Of a stretch of DNA of 64,000 nucleotides, positions 35,905 to 49,101 are shown piece after piece. The stretch is from Blastobasis lacticolella (lineage: Eukaryota; Arthropoda; Insecta; Lepidoptera; Blastobasidae). Positions within the stretch are counted from its first letter, which is position 1. Each line of letters opens with the position of its first letter. The stretch spans positions 12,872,173-12,936,172 of the forward strand of contig LR990045.1 of assembly GCA_905147135.1 (NCBI GenBank), in the 5' to 3' direction. The translations under genes were made by a program, and so were the position numbers. The notes under the pieces are model-generated. The model had not been told where the DNA came from. It searched no databases and saw only the letters and a program-made list of their open reading frames with translations.

Positions 35905-35995
35905 ATGTAGGCTCAAAGCCGAACGCTGTGGAAAGCGTGGGAGGACATATATACCCAGCAGTGGGCGTCTTTCGGCTGCGATGATGATGACAAAG
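35905..35995 (+). mobile_element. LINE 3' tail fragment ('cagcagtgggcgtctttcggctg...atgatgatg')
   Basis: The end cccagcagtgggcgtctttcggctgcgatgatgatgac is the same 3' tail as at 55160-55203. It is a short remnant only. Confidence 0.65.
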
Positions 35996-36689
35996 TTGGT
36001 AGTAGCTATGATGGGCCGATACTCCAGTAGTCTCGGTTATGGATAAAGGGTATAATAAACAGGATATCAAATCATGAGTGCCTGATAAAAAAACGGTGTA
36101 AGATAGCACCAGCCTCTTTGCTTTTCTGGAAGACTACTATGCCTTAAGGGCTGACAAGCTTAGATCCGTCCTGTCTGCCCATTTTAGATCCATTCAAAGA
36201 TATATAGATCGTCAGTTACAACCTTTCGCATTTATAATGGTAGGACCGCATGACAAACGCATCACAGAGGCTGAAATTGTCCGTTGTGAAATTCCGGAAC
36301 AACAGAGTAAGAATATCACTTTCATTTTCAGTCGAACGGACGGTAATTACGCGCGATCGGTCGCAGCGAGTATTGATGCGATTATTTATCTATCAATTAG
36401 TGGAGCAGGTCACTCACTACGACGTGTTTCAGTCGTTACAAAACAGTCGCTGTCTGCGTATAGTCTTAGATCGTGGATTAAGTAATTTGTCTCAGTATTT
36501 ATCAGTTTCGTAATATCTTCTATCTTAATCCTTAAAGTATTCCGTATCACGAGCCCAAAACAAACTGCTACTGGACTTGAAGCTTCTCCACATCCGCAGA
36601 GGGATTGGCAGGCGTTTAAAAAATTAATAGAAAATGGGATAAAACATGGGACGCGCTGCTATAGGTATTGCCCTTGTTATTGTATTTGT

Positions 36690-36790
36690 TTGTTTATTCT
36701 CTTTATTCTTTATTGTACACAAACATTACATTATGATACAGTACGGTAAAATAGATGTACAGAGGCGAGCTTAACTCATCAATTGAGTTT
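36690..36790. repeat. Dispersed repeat family F (also 62060-62150, partly 41600-41700)
   Basis: tctttattctttattgtacacaaacatt, then acagtac.gta, then gatgtaca.aggcgagcttaactcat is nearly identical to 62062-62143, which suggests relatively recent copies. The class is unknown. Confidence 0.75.
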
Positions 36791-38149
36791 TCTACCAGCA
36801 AACCTTGGAGTCATAGGAACAGGTTTACCTTAAATGCAGTTACTGAAAGTTTACACTAAACTTAGCACGTGTAAAGAATATATGTCTGTATTCTCCGCCG
36901 TACACCATACGACATGTAATCGCACGCACAAGTACATTTTTTTTTTCATTACTCTAATATTAACTATTTAGTCTAGTACTGTCGAACAAATAATGGCTAC
37001 AAAGGCGCTGTACCAGAACGCTTTATTTTTCTTTGATCTCGTGTGTAGCAAGCTTTTATTTAACTTGCAATGTTTGTAACTACGTACGTTCGGGGCAAAT
37101 ATTGCATGCTTAATTAATTTCATGCACTTCCCGGTGTACGATTGAGCTGAATTTTAGTTTACCTTTGTAACTTAAGGTAAATAATGCACATCGGCTAGTT
37201 TGGCTTCGTAGACCATCTTCTCTGTCGCACGCGTGTAAGTAAATACGATGTCGTCCATGTGCATAATTTACCGCAGCTATAACTGAAGACGATCTCTGAG
37301 CACTTTGATCAATATTCACTCTTATAATCAGACCTATTCTACCCCTTCGCGACAAAATTAGTGCAACAAATACAATATCATGACGCTACTTATACCCAAC
37401 GATTTTAATCACCACGCGGGCGCCAGTGAAAGTTAGCAGAACAATGCCAAATAAGCCGACAGCATTGTGCACACCGCTGTATTCGTAAACATTTTGGTGT
37501 CCAGCCCGATCACTTTCGATTTCAGCAGCGAAAGGGTTAATCACCCGGAGCGAGCTCGCAAACACTGATGTATAAATGCACTCATTAACTGCCCATTACA
37601 TGGATTAAATGAGCTGTTAAGGTGTTGTGGCTACTGTTGAAATGTTGTTCTTTATTGAGGGGGTTGACTTGTTTTGACTTATGTCTACGTACGACTAAGT
37701 TACCGAAACTAGCCGATGTGCATTATTACCCACTGATGGAATGGAACGGAAGCGGTATATGCATTTGGGGTTAGAGGTTGTGTTTGCTCGAAAACTACTG
37801 CTCCAATTTCATTGCAGTTTTTTCAATTCAAAACGTATCATTTCAGAACAGGTTCTCAGATATATTTCATGTCAGTAGACCATCAGGGGGCGCTGCAGCA
37901 GCCTCATAAGTCGGCATTTGTAGAGTTCTCAGTAACTACCAAATCGATTTAGATGCGGTTTTTTCCATTCAAAACTTTCAATGATATTAGAAGAACCGGG
38001 TATTTCAAAAATTTTAATTTTGTTTTTTTACATACAGGGACGAAACTCCGCACTCCCGATGCGATCGGTTTATACGGTGATCACTCTCAGTTTCGGTGCA
38101 GTTAATTGGGCTCGCGTTCGGATATAGCACATTATAAGTAGTACAAAAT

Positions 38150-38355
38150 AAAGTCGCTTATCACGTCTGTCTGTCTGTTTAATCGCGAATTCCTCCTAAA
38201 CTTCATTTTGATGCGGTTTTCACCATTAGACTTTTCACCGGTTTTTACCGTTAAGATAAATTTCTTCTGGAAGATTTATATCTTTAATAGATGCATATTC
38301 TAGTAATGGATAGCCGAGAAAGCCCGTGCGAAGTCGGGGCGGTTCGCCAGTAGAG
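38150..38355 (+). repeat. Dispersed lepidopteran repeat, opposite orientation
   Basis: Contains gtctgtctgtctgtttaatcgcgaattcctcctaaac, gatgcggttttcacca and gaaagcccgtgcgaagtcggggcggttcgccag, typical of the moth repeat with 'cgaagccggggcgg' ends. Confidence 0.65.
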
Positions 38356-40282
38356 GATACATTTGATCTTGGATAAATGCTGAAAGAGCAACATTCTGAA
38401 CACCACAATTAACATTCTCCCAGTGTAGTTTTTTTCCGTGGACCTCTACTTAAACTAAGAATAAACAAACTCAACTCAACTAAATATAGAAAAGACCAAA
38501 AATAACTCCTTGTTCGATGCAAACTGTACTAGAATTACTGGTATGTTTTTTAAACTTGATGCGCACACGATATTACAAGCAAGAGTATTAGCAACGAAAT
38601 CAAAACCAGTATATCAGTAGTAGTGTTGTGTATCAGTCAGTCAATTAACACATTAATTAGGTGGATACGTCCAAACAGTAAGCCTTCCTGCTCATCAATC
38701 CAAACAACTTTTAACACTTGTTAAGACTCGTGAGTCTAAAAATATTCGCAAAACAAGTGGAGTGCAACTAAGAACTGCACTCAGTGGAACGGAACATTTC
38801 TTTCTAGTTCCATGTCGGTATGAGATTTACTTTTAGAATTGAAGTCTAGACTTAGTTCAGTAGGTCACAGCTTGGAGGACCTAAATGTAACTGGTGCAAA
38901 AATGTGTCTAAATTCGACACAAATAGGCCAAGCCGGTTAAATACCGCAACATGATTTCGGCTTTATCGGTCCGGCTCTAATTCAGATATATTTCAAAATT
39001 GGGTATTGGCTAATAGGGCTTTGTAGGTAAGTAGGTATGATAAAATCGAACTATTAAAATGCGCAGACTCTACGAGAGTGTCTACTGAATGATTATTAGT
39101 CTCGAGAAACATGTCAGTCATCTCTCCACTCAGTCTCACAACAACATGAATGCTGCTCCTACAGGCGTGGTTGACTTTACTTTGATACACAGCAGAATGA
39201 GGCCACCTGGACACGTAAAGCCTACTACTGTGGTACCTACATTTATAGGAACTCCTGTTTTTCTTTGCCGATTCTCACCGGGTCCCTAAACATTGAAAAC
39301 GGAGCCCCAGTAGACAAAGACCGTCAAACTCTATTAAGGTCCAGCGGAATTCGCAAGGCGCGTAAGTGCTGGGTCACCTACGCCCAACCATGGCGAACGC
39401 CGCAAGCCTGCTTTGCGCTAATCAACTTGCACGATCCACTTACGACCGCTCGCCGAGTCGCAACTTCCAAACAGTGCAACGGGCCTCTCCGCAACTCTTT
39501 ATAGCATTAGGTGGAATAACTCCCAGGACAATGTTAGACTTCGCCCGAAGCTAATGGAACGCCTCTATGCTTAGCGTCGCTACGTCGCACAACTTTTATG
39601 GATAAGTACAGCTCGAATCTAGTTACGGAACTCGAAAATAGTATCGCCAGAGCACTTGCAGTTCAGTTTGTGTCCGAAATGGTAAATGAGCTTCATTTTG
39701 TTCATTAACGAACTGTTTGAGTTAACACTGAGACGTATGTACCCTTTAAGTTTTAGCGAGTTCAACGTTCGTGAAGTTGATTTTGCATTATTTAGTATTA
39801 GTTAGTTTGGCATGAATAGAAACATAAAGAAAGGTAACAACAAAGTTACCATGTTCGAAAGGTACTTGTAGAACGTGTGATTATTATAAGTAAGATATTT
39901 ACAATAGTTATAAATCAGGTAATCGATACTTGCTTGTTTCTGGGCCTTCTAAATAATATTATATTTACCTTACAAACTATTGATTCCACAACCAAATTTA
40001 TCATCAAAAATATCAATGGCAGGGATGTTAATATAGTGTAAACATTATGTCTTGCTTACAGGAGTAATCTCCAAACAGGACAAGGATTAGGAAGTGGGAA
40101 GTAAAAATGTCTTACTTGACAAAAACCAGTTTGGCGTGGTAGATGAAATAACAGGTTTTTCATAGCCAATACTAGGGGACTTGACAGTCCAATGATAGTA
40201 GCGCCCCCATTTTCGGATAAACTCTTTGTTTTTACTTGAATATCCCTATCATGTCTGCGGAGAAATGTTACGAAGTACTTAC

Positions 40283-40467
40283 TTGGCGAATCGGCGAGCA
40301 GGTCCCCGTCGTCGTTGGCCGGCGACTTGACCGAGCCGGGCGACATTTTCACCGGCGCGTGGGGCGACGGCGCCGGCGCCGAACCCGCGGACCCAGCGCC
40401 GCTGGCCGGCCCGCCGCCGCCGCCGTGCGACGTCGTTATCGTGATCTCGCCATTCGACGCAGCGAGC
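40283..40467 (-). CDS. pdm3: pdm3 exon: Ser/Pro/Gly-rich segment before the POU domain
   Basis: 185 bp, codons 330-391 plus one base. The acceptor is acatatctgcag and the donor is CCAA|GTAAGT. It reads LAASNGEITITTSHGGGGGP, then ASGAGSAGSAPAPSPHAPVK, then SPANDDGDLLADSP. NGEITITT is a POU6-type motif before the POU domain. The rest is disordered low-complexity sequence with a Gly run, and the DNA is very GC-rich compared with its surroundings. It joins exons 51018-51510 and 26737-26917 in frame. Confidence 0.9.
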
Positions 40468-40534
40468 CTGCAGATATGTAAGTGTTTAGTAATTGATCAT
40501 TAGTAATAATAGAAGGGCAATAAACTCCCCTTAC

Positions 40535-40780
40535 GTGGTGTGTGGTGCCGCCACCTCAAAGAATAGCACCGCCCCATCTCTTCCCGTGGGTGTCGTAAGA
40601 GGCGACTAAGGGACAAATCCGAAAGGTGGGCAGCAGCATCTTTCTGGGTAGATTTACATCAACTACACTGCGATCTCCAACCCGCCTGCCAAGCGTGGAG
40701 ATTATGGCAATGACCTCCCCTTTCGTGGGAGAGGCCCGAAGTCCTGCAGTGGACTGTGACGGGCTGTGATGATGAATCAT
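40535..40780 (-). mobile_element. LINE-derived repeat family D, copy 2 (inverted)
   Basis: Reverse-complement match to 58556-58820 and 9861-10087 (for example cactgcgatctccaacccgcctgccaagcgtggagattatggcaatgacctcccctttcgtgggag). It lies about 70 bp upstream, in gene sense, of the pdm3 exon at 40467. Confidence 0.75.
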
Positions 40781-42457
40781 AGAAGAGAGATACACTACAG
40801 TGTCACCAATACCGCTGTCTAAGTAGTCCCTACCGCCTGGACTTGACCTGCCTTGACCGACATGAAAGTCTCTGAACAGACTCCGGAACCAAGTCGACCG
40901 AAGCAAGGAAAACGTGCCAGTGGGGCTAGAACTCGGAAATGGCTTGCCTGTGTGGGGTCTCTCCTTAGATAATAGCACATGCACTGGATTGAACTGCGTG
41001 GCCCACCACTAGCACGTGCGAGGATCTGTACGAGGCCACGGATAATGCTGTATCTATGGTGGATTGGTCCACATAAATTTATCTCACAACGAGTCGACAC
41101 GCAAAGAAGAATAATTCATTATTGGAGCCCATGATAGGCTGATGGAAGTTGGATACGGCAAGCCGAGGACAGTGCGTTGGGGCTCATCGAGGGAGGCCTA
41201 AGTCTTGCAGTGGTCTAGTATAGGCTGATGATGATGGTTATTAAGATTCGATAAATTTGTGTATACATAACTGCTCAATCAATTGATGGACTACCTTAGC
41301 GATATGAGATTAATGTTGAATTTTTATTTGACCGGCGCGTACCGTGAGGTCATTATCGTGATCTCGCTATTTGACGAAGCTAGCATATAGGTGGTGTACA
41401 TAGAAGTAAGTAATGCTGTTCGATAAAATCTGGTGGATTATCGGAAGTTACATTAATGCCGACATCGTATACGGATTCAAGTTGGATGACATTTGATCGG
41501 TACGTACGGCGACGTAGTTATCTCAGCATTCGACGCAGTGAGCCTGTACTTGCGAATGCGTAATCAAAGGGCAGCGAGCCAGGTGTGATTTTTTATTTAA
41601 ATTTATTTATTCATTCAATAGATACTTAATGCACAAAATAGTACAAAGGTGGACTTAAGGCTTTGTCGCTTTATCTACCAGTCTACCCTAGTTTAGTGTA
41701 TTAGTTTAAATGACGTAGAGGCAAGCAAGACTAAGACTTTATTTTACCCAAATTCGCATCACTGATTGCTATCGGAAATAAGTTCAATATCTAACAATTG
41801 TATCGAATTTTGAAGTAGAGAAGTTTTGAGTAGGTAAATTAGGTGGTTGTTTGTAAATACAAAACATCGTTCTTAAATGTTTAAACCATTCAATGTAAAA
41901 ATTCAAGTACGGTATTGAATATTTCCTTAGTTCTATCCATTCTCTAGCCCTTTTATCAAAAAACGAGTTTGTTTGAATTTTACATAATGATATAAAGGAA
42001 CTTGCACTTGCAGACTAGCACTTAGTCTGTCTCTATCAATAAGTCGCATAATATCAGAAACGTAAAACAGCAGATTCGCAAAAAATGGAATTACCCCAGT
42101 AAATTCGTAAAAACATCCGAAAAACCCACGTGAATAGTTTCCCTCAACACCAGCAGAGCGGATGACTCTGACGTGAGCGTAGACACAAGAACTCTTTAAA
42201 GTCGGTTTGCACAAAATGAGGAACGCGCTTCATTAAGTGCTTGGCTGCATTAGCGTAATTGCTGGCTAATTAGGGCCCATCCGTTGCAACGTACGCAGAC
42301 ATACGCAGTTTTATTATCATACACACGCTGCACCACTGTGCGATAAATGTATGGGATTACAAGAGTTACAAACTCTATGTCACACACTTTGCGACGGAAT
42401 GCGATTGTACAAGTCAAGCTCTAGGTTATTTGTCGACTTGCCACGAAAGATATTCTA

Positions 42458-42720
42458 CATTTAAACAAGTTCTCAAATGAAAAATATTGTGTCATGCCAA
42501 GCTTTTATCGTGCGTTCTCTATGATCACAGTACTTATACCAGGATACTTATATAGTATAGTCAGAGTACTTGTCAAGACTAATCAAACGAGCCCAAACTC
42601 GATGGGTTTATCATGCGTTGTTTAGGAGTCTCTATGGTCACCTTCCGTCTCCAACATCAGATCAGCTCGATAGTATTACATTGTCACCGAACTTACATAA
42701 GCATGCAGAGTTTAGGCTTA
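42458..42720. repeat. Dispersed repeat family E, second copy
   Basis: Shares acaagttctcaaatga, gcccaaactcgatgggtttatcatgc and catcagatcagctcgata with 3700-4020. Confidence 0.65.
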
Positions 42721-45700
42721 ATCGAAAACCGGGAAATTGGTCAAGCTGAGACAGTACTTTGTATACCTAATGTTATTTTGGAACAACAGTAATAATAAAC
42801 AAGTGCAATAAGAGCACCTAAGTGTCAAAGTAGTTACAGCAAAGGTTACTATAATTAGTTGCACTGTATAATTGATAAAAATTAAGACATTTACATAAGA
42901 AAATTGGCCTAATTGAGGCTGACCTTTAGTTTTAATAATGTTAATTGATTTTATGTAACCACTTTGCTCTATGTTAATATGCAAATAGGTGGAGTATTGG
43001 TGGCAATAAATTCACATTAATTTATTGTATCGGCCGCATGCCGAACACTTGAATAGGCACTATACTTAACAAAGCGAGACACACATCCACGACTCAATCT
43101 TGTATACGGCGCTGGCATTACCGATTGCTCACACACATACACAAACACGATCATTCATTACCCATACAATTTATCAGTAAGTAAGGGGCAAGCGAGACTT
43201 TACGCGGGTTTACAATATAATTACATTTTTTCAAAAGATAATAATGAACGATTCAGTTGCAAATTTAATTGTGGGCTCATTTTCTTGTCACTGGTCCTTA
43301 TTCGGCGACCTTTAGTAGTGTTTGCGAGTGAGGCTGTGCCAATTTTACCTCGAGGCACGATTATGGGACGCATCATCTTTACCGGGCCCTGTAATTGCTT
43401 TTTAATCAACTTAACCGATGATAATAACGAATTGTTTCTCAAAAGATTTTGACAGCCAAAGGTTGGGAAAGTGGGTACATACTTTTTGCAGAATTTCAAG
43501 CCTTTTTAAAGTGCAAATAATTTGATGGCGATCGTTTAAAGGTGATTGGAAGGTCGTTTACTTCACAACGTAGTCTAAATTAAATATTATAACCATTATT
43601 ATATGACTTTAACTAAATGTCGGTGGGACTTATTGGCTGGTTATAATAATTATGTTGTAATGAGGTTAATACCATGGAATATAGACGGGTCACATTATAT
43701 GGAAGTGGTAGTCAGTAAAATATAAAATATACCCTTTGTAACAAAAGTTAACATTTTGTTTTTAAACTTTTCTAGAAATGTTATTCTCTTCAAGAGGTTA
43801 ACACTGCCTGTCTCTCGCTTTAAACATAACTTGAAAATACGGTTACGTATGTAATTATTATATGTTATATAGTTTGGTATGGCCTTTTTCTATGCTCAGC
43901 TATGTTTCAGAGTATTTAAAATAATAAAAAAACAATAAGTCACGCTTTAACAAGCCGGCATGACACTTACGCCTGCTTGCTTTCTTATAAAAGTTAGCAC
44001 TTACGGATAAAAGTTGCCAAAAAGACATTCCAAGTCAAATGAGCATCCATCTTAGCTTAGCCAATGCAACGGGTGTGAATTATTAACCAAGACAATTAGT
44101 TTGCATCATTGAGTGACCGTTACATTGGCTAACGGGACTAATCAGTTCAGAATTAGCGCCATGTGTTTGGTAGCCACGTTTAATCACATATGTATGAGGG
44201 TGAATTCTATATCTGGAGAATGCCTAATACCGTTGGCATTATACTCGTGGTATGTCGCTATCGAGCCTAGTTAGTATCTATTCCTGTCGCCAAGCGATAA
44301 CGCTGGTGTTGTGAAACATGCCAAAGTGCTGGTGCATGACACATTTTTACGTCCAGTCGCCCTATTCGGCAGCTTGATTTTGCTGATGATGCATCTGTGC
44401 CGAAGAGAAAAGTGATGTCATGGCGAGATGACTAACTTATTGGCTAATTCTCAACCTGCCAAAACATTAAATTCTTTTTTTTAATTAGTCAGGTATTTGA
44501 CCGCCAGTCCACCTGGTAAGTGACGATGCGGCCGAAGATGGAGCATGCCTGTCTAGGAACAGCTGATTCACTCTAGCCTTGAAGGCGTCCATATTAATAT
44601 GATCAGGGAACACACTCGTACATCCGCGCGTTTCTAGTTCCTGGTGCCTATTGTCTAGCAGTGGACTGCTATGGGCTGGGTGTGGATGTGATTGTCGATG
44701 GCTCCCGTAGATAGAAAGATATCGAAATAATGGAAACTAAATTAGGTATACACACGAAAAAAATTGAAATAAATAACACCCTCATTTTCCATCATTACCG
44801 GTTTATCTATACAAAAATCCTGGAATCGCCTACGCTTTGCTGAGTCGCATTACCTACAGTAATTAGCTCCCATTACAACATAACGCGGCCCATTACATCA
44901 CTGTATTAATGTAACTTTAATTATGTCAAATGACACGCACAATGTTTATCTAGATTGTTGCGCAGAAATGAGGTTTCGAACTAAATTATGGATCCGAGAA
45001 TTAATACCGTGACTTGGTAATTATGTGGTCTCGTAAAGTCTCTATCTTACGTGTGGGTGATATACAGACGCACACACTCAAGTATAATTGATCCACTTGT
45101 TATACTTGGCTATAGTGATCGTTGATCTAGACTTCATATGATTACTCAAGGATAAACCGCGTTGGTGATTTTTATGCGCCTTTTACGAGCGGAATCGAGT
45201 CCGATGGTTGATTCGTGAAAGTTAACTTTAATATAGAGTATGCACTTGTTTCCCATTTAATTGTCTTTACGATTGTTAACTAGCTAGATTGTGAGTGAAA
45301 TAACAAATCATTTAGATCTCCTCGTCATTTACATTACTAAAATCGGACCTGGGACCGTCTGCTTAACCTGCATTAGTGTCGCTTCTTCAGTTTGTATTGT
45401 GGATTTCCGTCGAAATCTTAATAAAAGAATCATACAGCGAACTCGAAATACAGACATTGCCACACTGTGTTAGCAAATAATCCGACACACACCAGAAACC
45501 TAAGTATCCATCAACAAAATGCTGGAACTTCTGACTGCGATTGTGCTATTTACATATAGGTTTTTCAAACCTTATAGTATCATCCTACACCTCGACTCAT
45601 CAGTCAACACTAAAAGTGTAATAAGCTCTAAGACACAAGCATTACGTACGTACGAATATGTAGAACAGAAATCAAGGCCAAAAGTCGATTGCAAATAGAA

Positions 45701-46837
45701 ATATTTCGCATCGCCGATTTTCTCGATAACATCACACGAATACAATCTCAGTCAGCATAAATCGCGCAGTCGGAAATGCAACGCCTAAGTAATTGTACAT
45801 TTACAGCGTAATTATCCGCGATGCGTCTGTACGTACTGCGGATTGTACGTGTCTACTGTGTCTGGCTAATTATTAGGTGTCCAGGCACAGCATTAAAATT
45901 AATGGTTCACAGACAATGAGCGTCGTTAATGTTTGATCAAGGTCTTTTAACTTGATTCTAGACGGTGGATGTGGTGGACGGTAGGAGGTGCTTAAGTATT
46001 ATGTATCTACCTACATTACCATTTCATATGATATTAGCAAGTTTGAATAACGATCTGTATCGGACATCTGTATGGAATATGTATTGTACCTTACAGATTA
46101 CTACATAGTATAAAGGGATGAGGCTCATTAAACACTAAGGAGGTACTATTTAAAAACAGTCTTTGCATTAGTGAAATTACGATCCACGTTTTGTATTGCA
46201 TCAAACAAAACATTGATCGAAATTAATTAATGAAGTGAAGTCATGAGTAAACTAAGTTTGTTTTATAATAGTCCCAGCAATATCAGTCGTTGAACCCAGT
46301 TTCAGATATTTCTGTAGAGCCCATCTTGTATAGTTGAAGCTTTGACTAAATCCATAACTTAGAACTGCCATCGCAAGAATAAAAAAATATTTATATGTAT
46401 GTTTGCCTCGTGTTTTGTATCATTTAGACATATGCCAGAGTTCTAGGAGGAATTAGACAAAAAATCAGATGCAGAATTGGAAATATCTGCATCACTGAAA
46501 ATATTTATACAATGCCTATGGTGGAGTTTCGTGGGGGTTTAGAAAACCGGAAAGAGATTTCTTGAACTTAAATTTTTCCCTCGGAAATCTTACACATTTC
46601 CTTTCCATTGTTAGAAAAAGCCTACATGCTACGTCACTCGGCAATATAGTAAACTTGTCGAAATAGATAGAAATGAAGATCGTTACTCTTTTGATCCCGG
46701 TACTGGTAGTTCCGGTTGGTAATTTCCATGTTTTGCTGCTACAGGGACTTGTTTGCCCCGGTATAGTTCCATGGATGTGTTATATTTGTCTTATAAGATC
46801 AATTTAGTCCCACTAACAGCAACTGTGTTTAAGGAGT

Positions 46838-47010
46838 GGTCTAGTGGGTTAACGAGTTCAACTCGTAAGTGAGAGACCAAGTTCGTACCCCTAGTGCCGC
46901 CATGTACCAATGACTCTTGTCTGAGTTATGTACATATGTACATATTAGGTCCCGGGTTCGCGCGCAAGAGCACAACCGGGACGTGAACGCCAAGATGAGC
47001 ATAATGAATT
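46838..47010 (+). mobile_element. tRNA-derived SINE
   Basis: tggtctagtgggttaac resembles an RNA polymerase III box A, and agttcgtacccctagt a box B about 40 bp on. gccgccatgtaccaatgactcttgtctgagttatgtaca and acaaccgggacgtgaacgccaagatg follow, the latter shared with 5900-5940 and 27140-27175. Typical of lepidopteran tRNA-like SINEs. It is too diverged to be a working tRNA gene. Confidence 0.6.
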
Positions 47011-47564
47011 TAGTCCAACCAGTTCCATTTCTCTGAGCTCTCATTCTATTTACTTCGACAAGGTTCTATGCAAGTATTTTTGTAGCCGTTTACTTATTAC
47101 TTCTATGGTTTAAAATCCCACCCCGTATTAATTGCAGCCAGATTATAGCGCCGAAACCGCCCACCGATCCATACGTAGTCGGAATCAAGTCACCCCATCT
47201 ATATTCTGCGGTAGGACTCCGGCAGGCGATATCCCCGTATAGGATCTATTTATCACCATTACGAAGCAGATTAGACTCGTCACGCCGCTAAGGTAATTAC
47301 AGCCGGTGGAATATTTAATGCGCACCTAATTATATGGTCGAATTAACGGAATGTCTTAGCGGCGGGGCTTGTGAATGTTTTAAATCAGTATTGGAGTATA
47401 GTATAGTATTCGGATTCCTTTTCGTTATTTTATTCATAAACATTCGATTAGGTCGTTTCTTTGGTCGATTTTTTGTTTCAATAAGGTCGCAAACATCGGT
47501 GGTGCCATACAGACAGATTTGTACACGTTTCGTCTCAAATTTATTTGCAACTAGTGGATCAGGC

Positions 47565-47690
47565 GCGACTTCGTTCGCGTGGCGTCCTACCCCTTCCCTA
47601 CCTTACCCCTACCCCTGCCCTACCCTACACCTACCCTACACTACACTACCCTACCATACCATACAACTGCCCTACACTGGCCCACACCTA
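47565..47690 (+). repeat. C/T-rich imperfect pentamer tract
   Basis: Following gcgcgacttcgttcgcgtgg, the sequence is a run of variants of ccctac (ccttacccctacccctgccctaccctacacctaccctac...). It is the internal part of a family A type repeat that expanded. The ORF across it, 47334-47738, is not a gene. Confidence 0.75.
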
Positions 47691-48169
47691 CGCAACGCTA
47701 ACAACTTTTTTTTGAAAAATTGTGCAAGCCTCTGCTAATTTGATACCTGATATAGGTACCTCTTATTGTTGTAGAATACTTAGCGTTTTTTCTTTATTTT
47801 TACATAACGCTCCATGAACATACTTGTCTTTACAACAATCATAATTACAAAGCATTATCTCGAAGTAAAACATAATAATAATAGTGTCAATTATATTTTT
47901 TATCATATTTTCCACACGGCAACACTGTGAAATTGCCACAAACTGTCGTCGTAGGGTTTTACAAATAAATAAACTTAGCAAATTATTATGAATTATATTA
48001 GTTTTCTATTTCAATGATTGTTGAGACTATGCAAAGATGTGTGAGATAATACCTATAGTATTGTACAACCCATTAATAAATTTAAGAAGGATTTGTTTAA
48101 CTTGCTATTGACTGATGTTTTTATTCCGTAAAGAGATTTTAAGATTGATTACCGGTAAATATTGTGTGA

Positions 48170-48290
48170 CCCCATTGCATGCGTCTGTATATTGGTTGAA
48201 TATGTAAGAAATATTAATTTATATCTATGATATTGATACCTTAATGTTTACCATATTTTTACAAATAAACAAATATTCTATTCTATTTCG
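48170..48290 (+). mobile_element. LINE 3' tail remnant
   Basis: gtgtgaccccattgcatgcgtctgtatattggttg, then acaaataaacaaatattctattctattt resembles the 3' UTR and A-rich tail of a lepidopteran non-LTR element. No ORF remains. Confidence 0.5.
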
Positions 48291-48726
48291 GTGAAAATTT
48301 AAATTCTTTTTACGACATAACTTACGAGTATATTAATTGACAGCAAAAGCATCAATCAACTTCCTTCTACTCAGACTGAGGAGGAATTCTAATGAAACTG
48401 TAGAAATACTTGAATGTGGAACAACCGAGAGAGCTTTGTCAGGAGCGTAGCAAGTGGAACAATGTGGTGTCGGCCTACCCCTACGGGAATAACATAACCG
48501 ACAGAATAAGTCGGATAACCTCCGACCAAGTTTCCTTAAACTCAAATATTGCCTAAACTAAAGAACTCGATTAAACTGGCTTTCAAATAGAGAAAACAGC
48601 ATCCAAATCGGTCAATCACAAAGCCACAGATAAACACGGAAACTTTTAGCACCCCTCTTTATCCGTCGGCAATGTTTTCAAAAAGCGTGACGTTAAATGA
48701 GCACCAGATTGAACATCTATACATAG

Positions 48727-49101
48727 TATAGACAGTTGCTTCCGCCGTCTCTCCCTATGTATCTATGTACCCTTAAATATTTTAAACTACGCAGCGGATT
48801 TTAATGCGGTTTTCAACAATAGATAGAGTGACTCAAAAAGAAGGTTTACAAGCAAGAAGAAAAGGGTGAGTAGGGGTGAAATCGGTGTACGCGAACGAAG
48901 TCACGCCGGGTCCACTAGTATAGTTTAAAACAAAGTCGCTTTCCGCCGTATGTCCCTCTGTTTTTATGTAGGTATGTTCTTAGATCTTTTAAACTACGCA
49001 ACGGATTTTAAAGCGGTCTTCAACCATAGATAGAGTGATTGAAGAGGAAGGTTTTTAAGGTACGACAACACGCGAACGAAGTCGCGCCAGGCCCACTAGT
49101 T
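48727..49101 (-). repeat. Two head-to-tail family A repeats
   Basis: Copies 48727-48915 and 48916-49101 each contain ttttaaactacgca.cggattttaa, caa.catagatagagtga and gcgaacgaagtc.cgcc, and both end in cccactagt or tccactagt. They are collinear with each other. Confidence 0.8.

Larger units (their letters stand above)
26918..40282 (-). other. Large pdm3 intron (13.4 kb)
   Basis: No other gene is supported. Recognised pieces are: a SINE-related fragment at 27080-27200, a T-rich tract at 27520-27640, a family B repeat at 30350-30600, family C fragments at 31245-31384 and 33285-33420, a LINE end at 34698-35098, a LINE tail at 35905-35995, a family F repeat at 36690-36790, a 25-bp inverted repeat at 37176/37706, and a family A or B-type repeat at 38150-38355. 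The remaining segments (28000-30300, 31400-33280, 36000-36680, 38400-40280) look unique and could contain enhancers. Confidence 0.65.

Noticed and set aside
39265..39554. Overlapping ORFs suggesting a retroelement gag fragment
   Set aside because: Composition is GC-richer than its surroundings, but I could not match any motif on either strand.
40556..40984. 142-codon ORF on the minus strand
   Set aside because: Covers the family D LINE remnant and its flank; no recognisable protein.
43221..43499. 92-codon ORF on the sense strand of the 10.5-kb pdm3 intron
   Set aside because: No domain, no matching exon phase or conserved POU6 content; likely chance.
47585..47690. Telomere-like (CCTAA)n array
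   Set aside because: The pentamers are ccctac variants, not the insect CCTAA repeat, and belong to a dispersed repeat.
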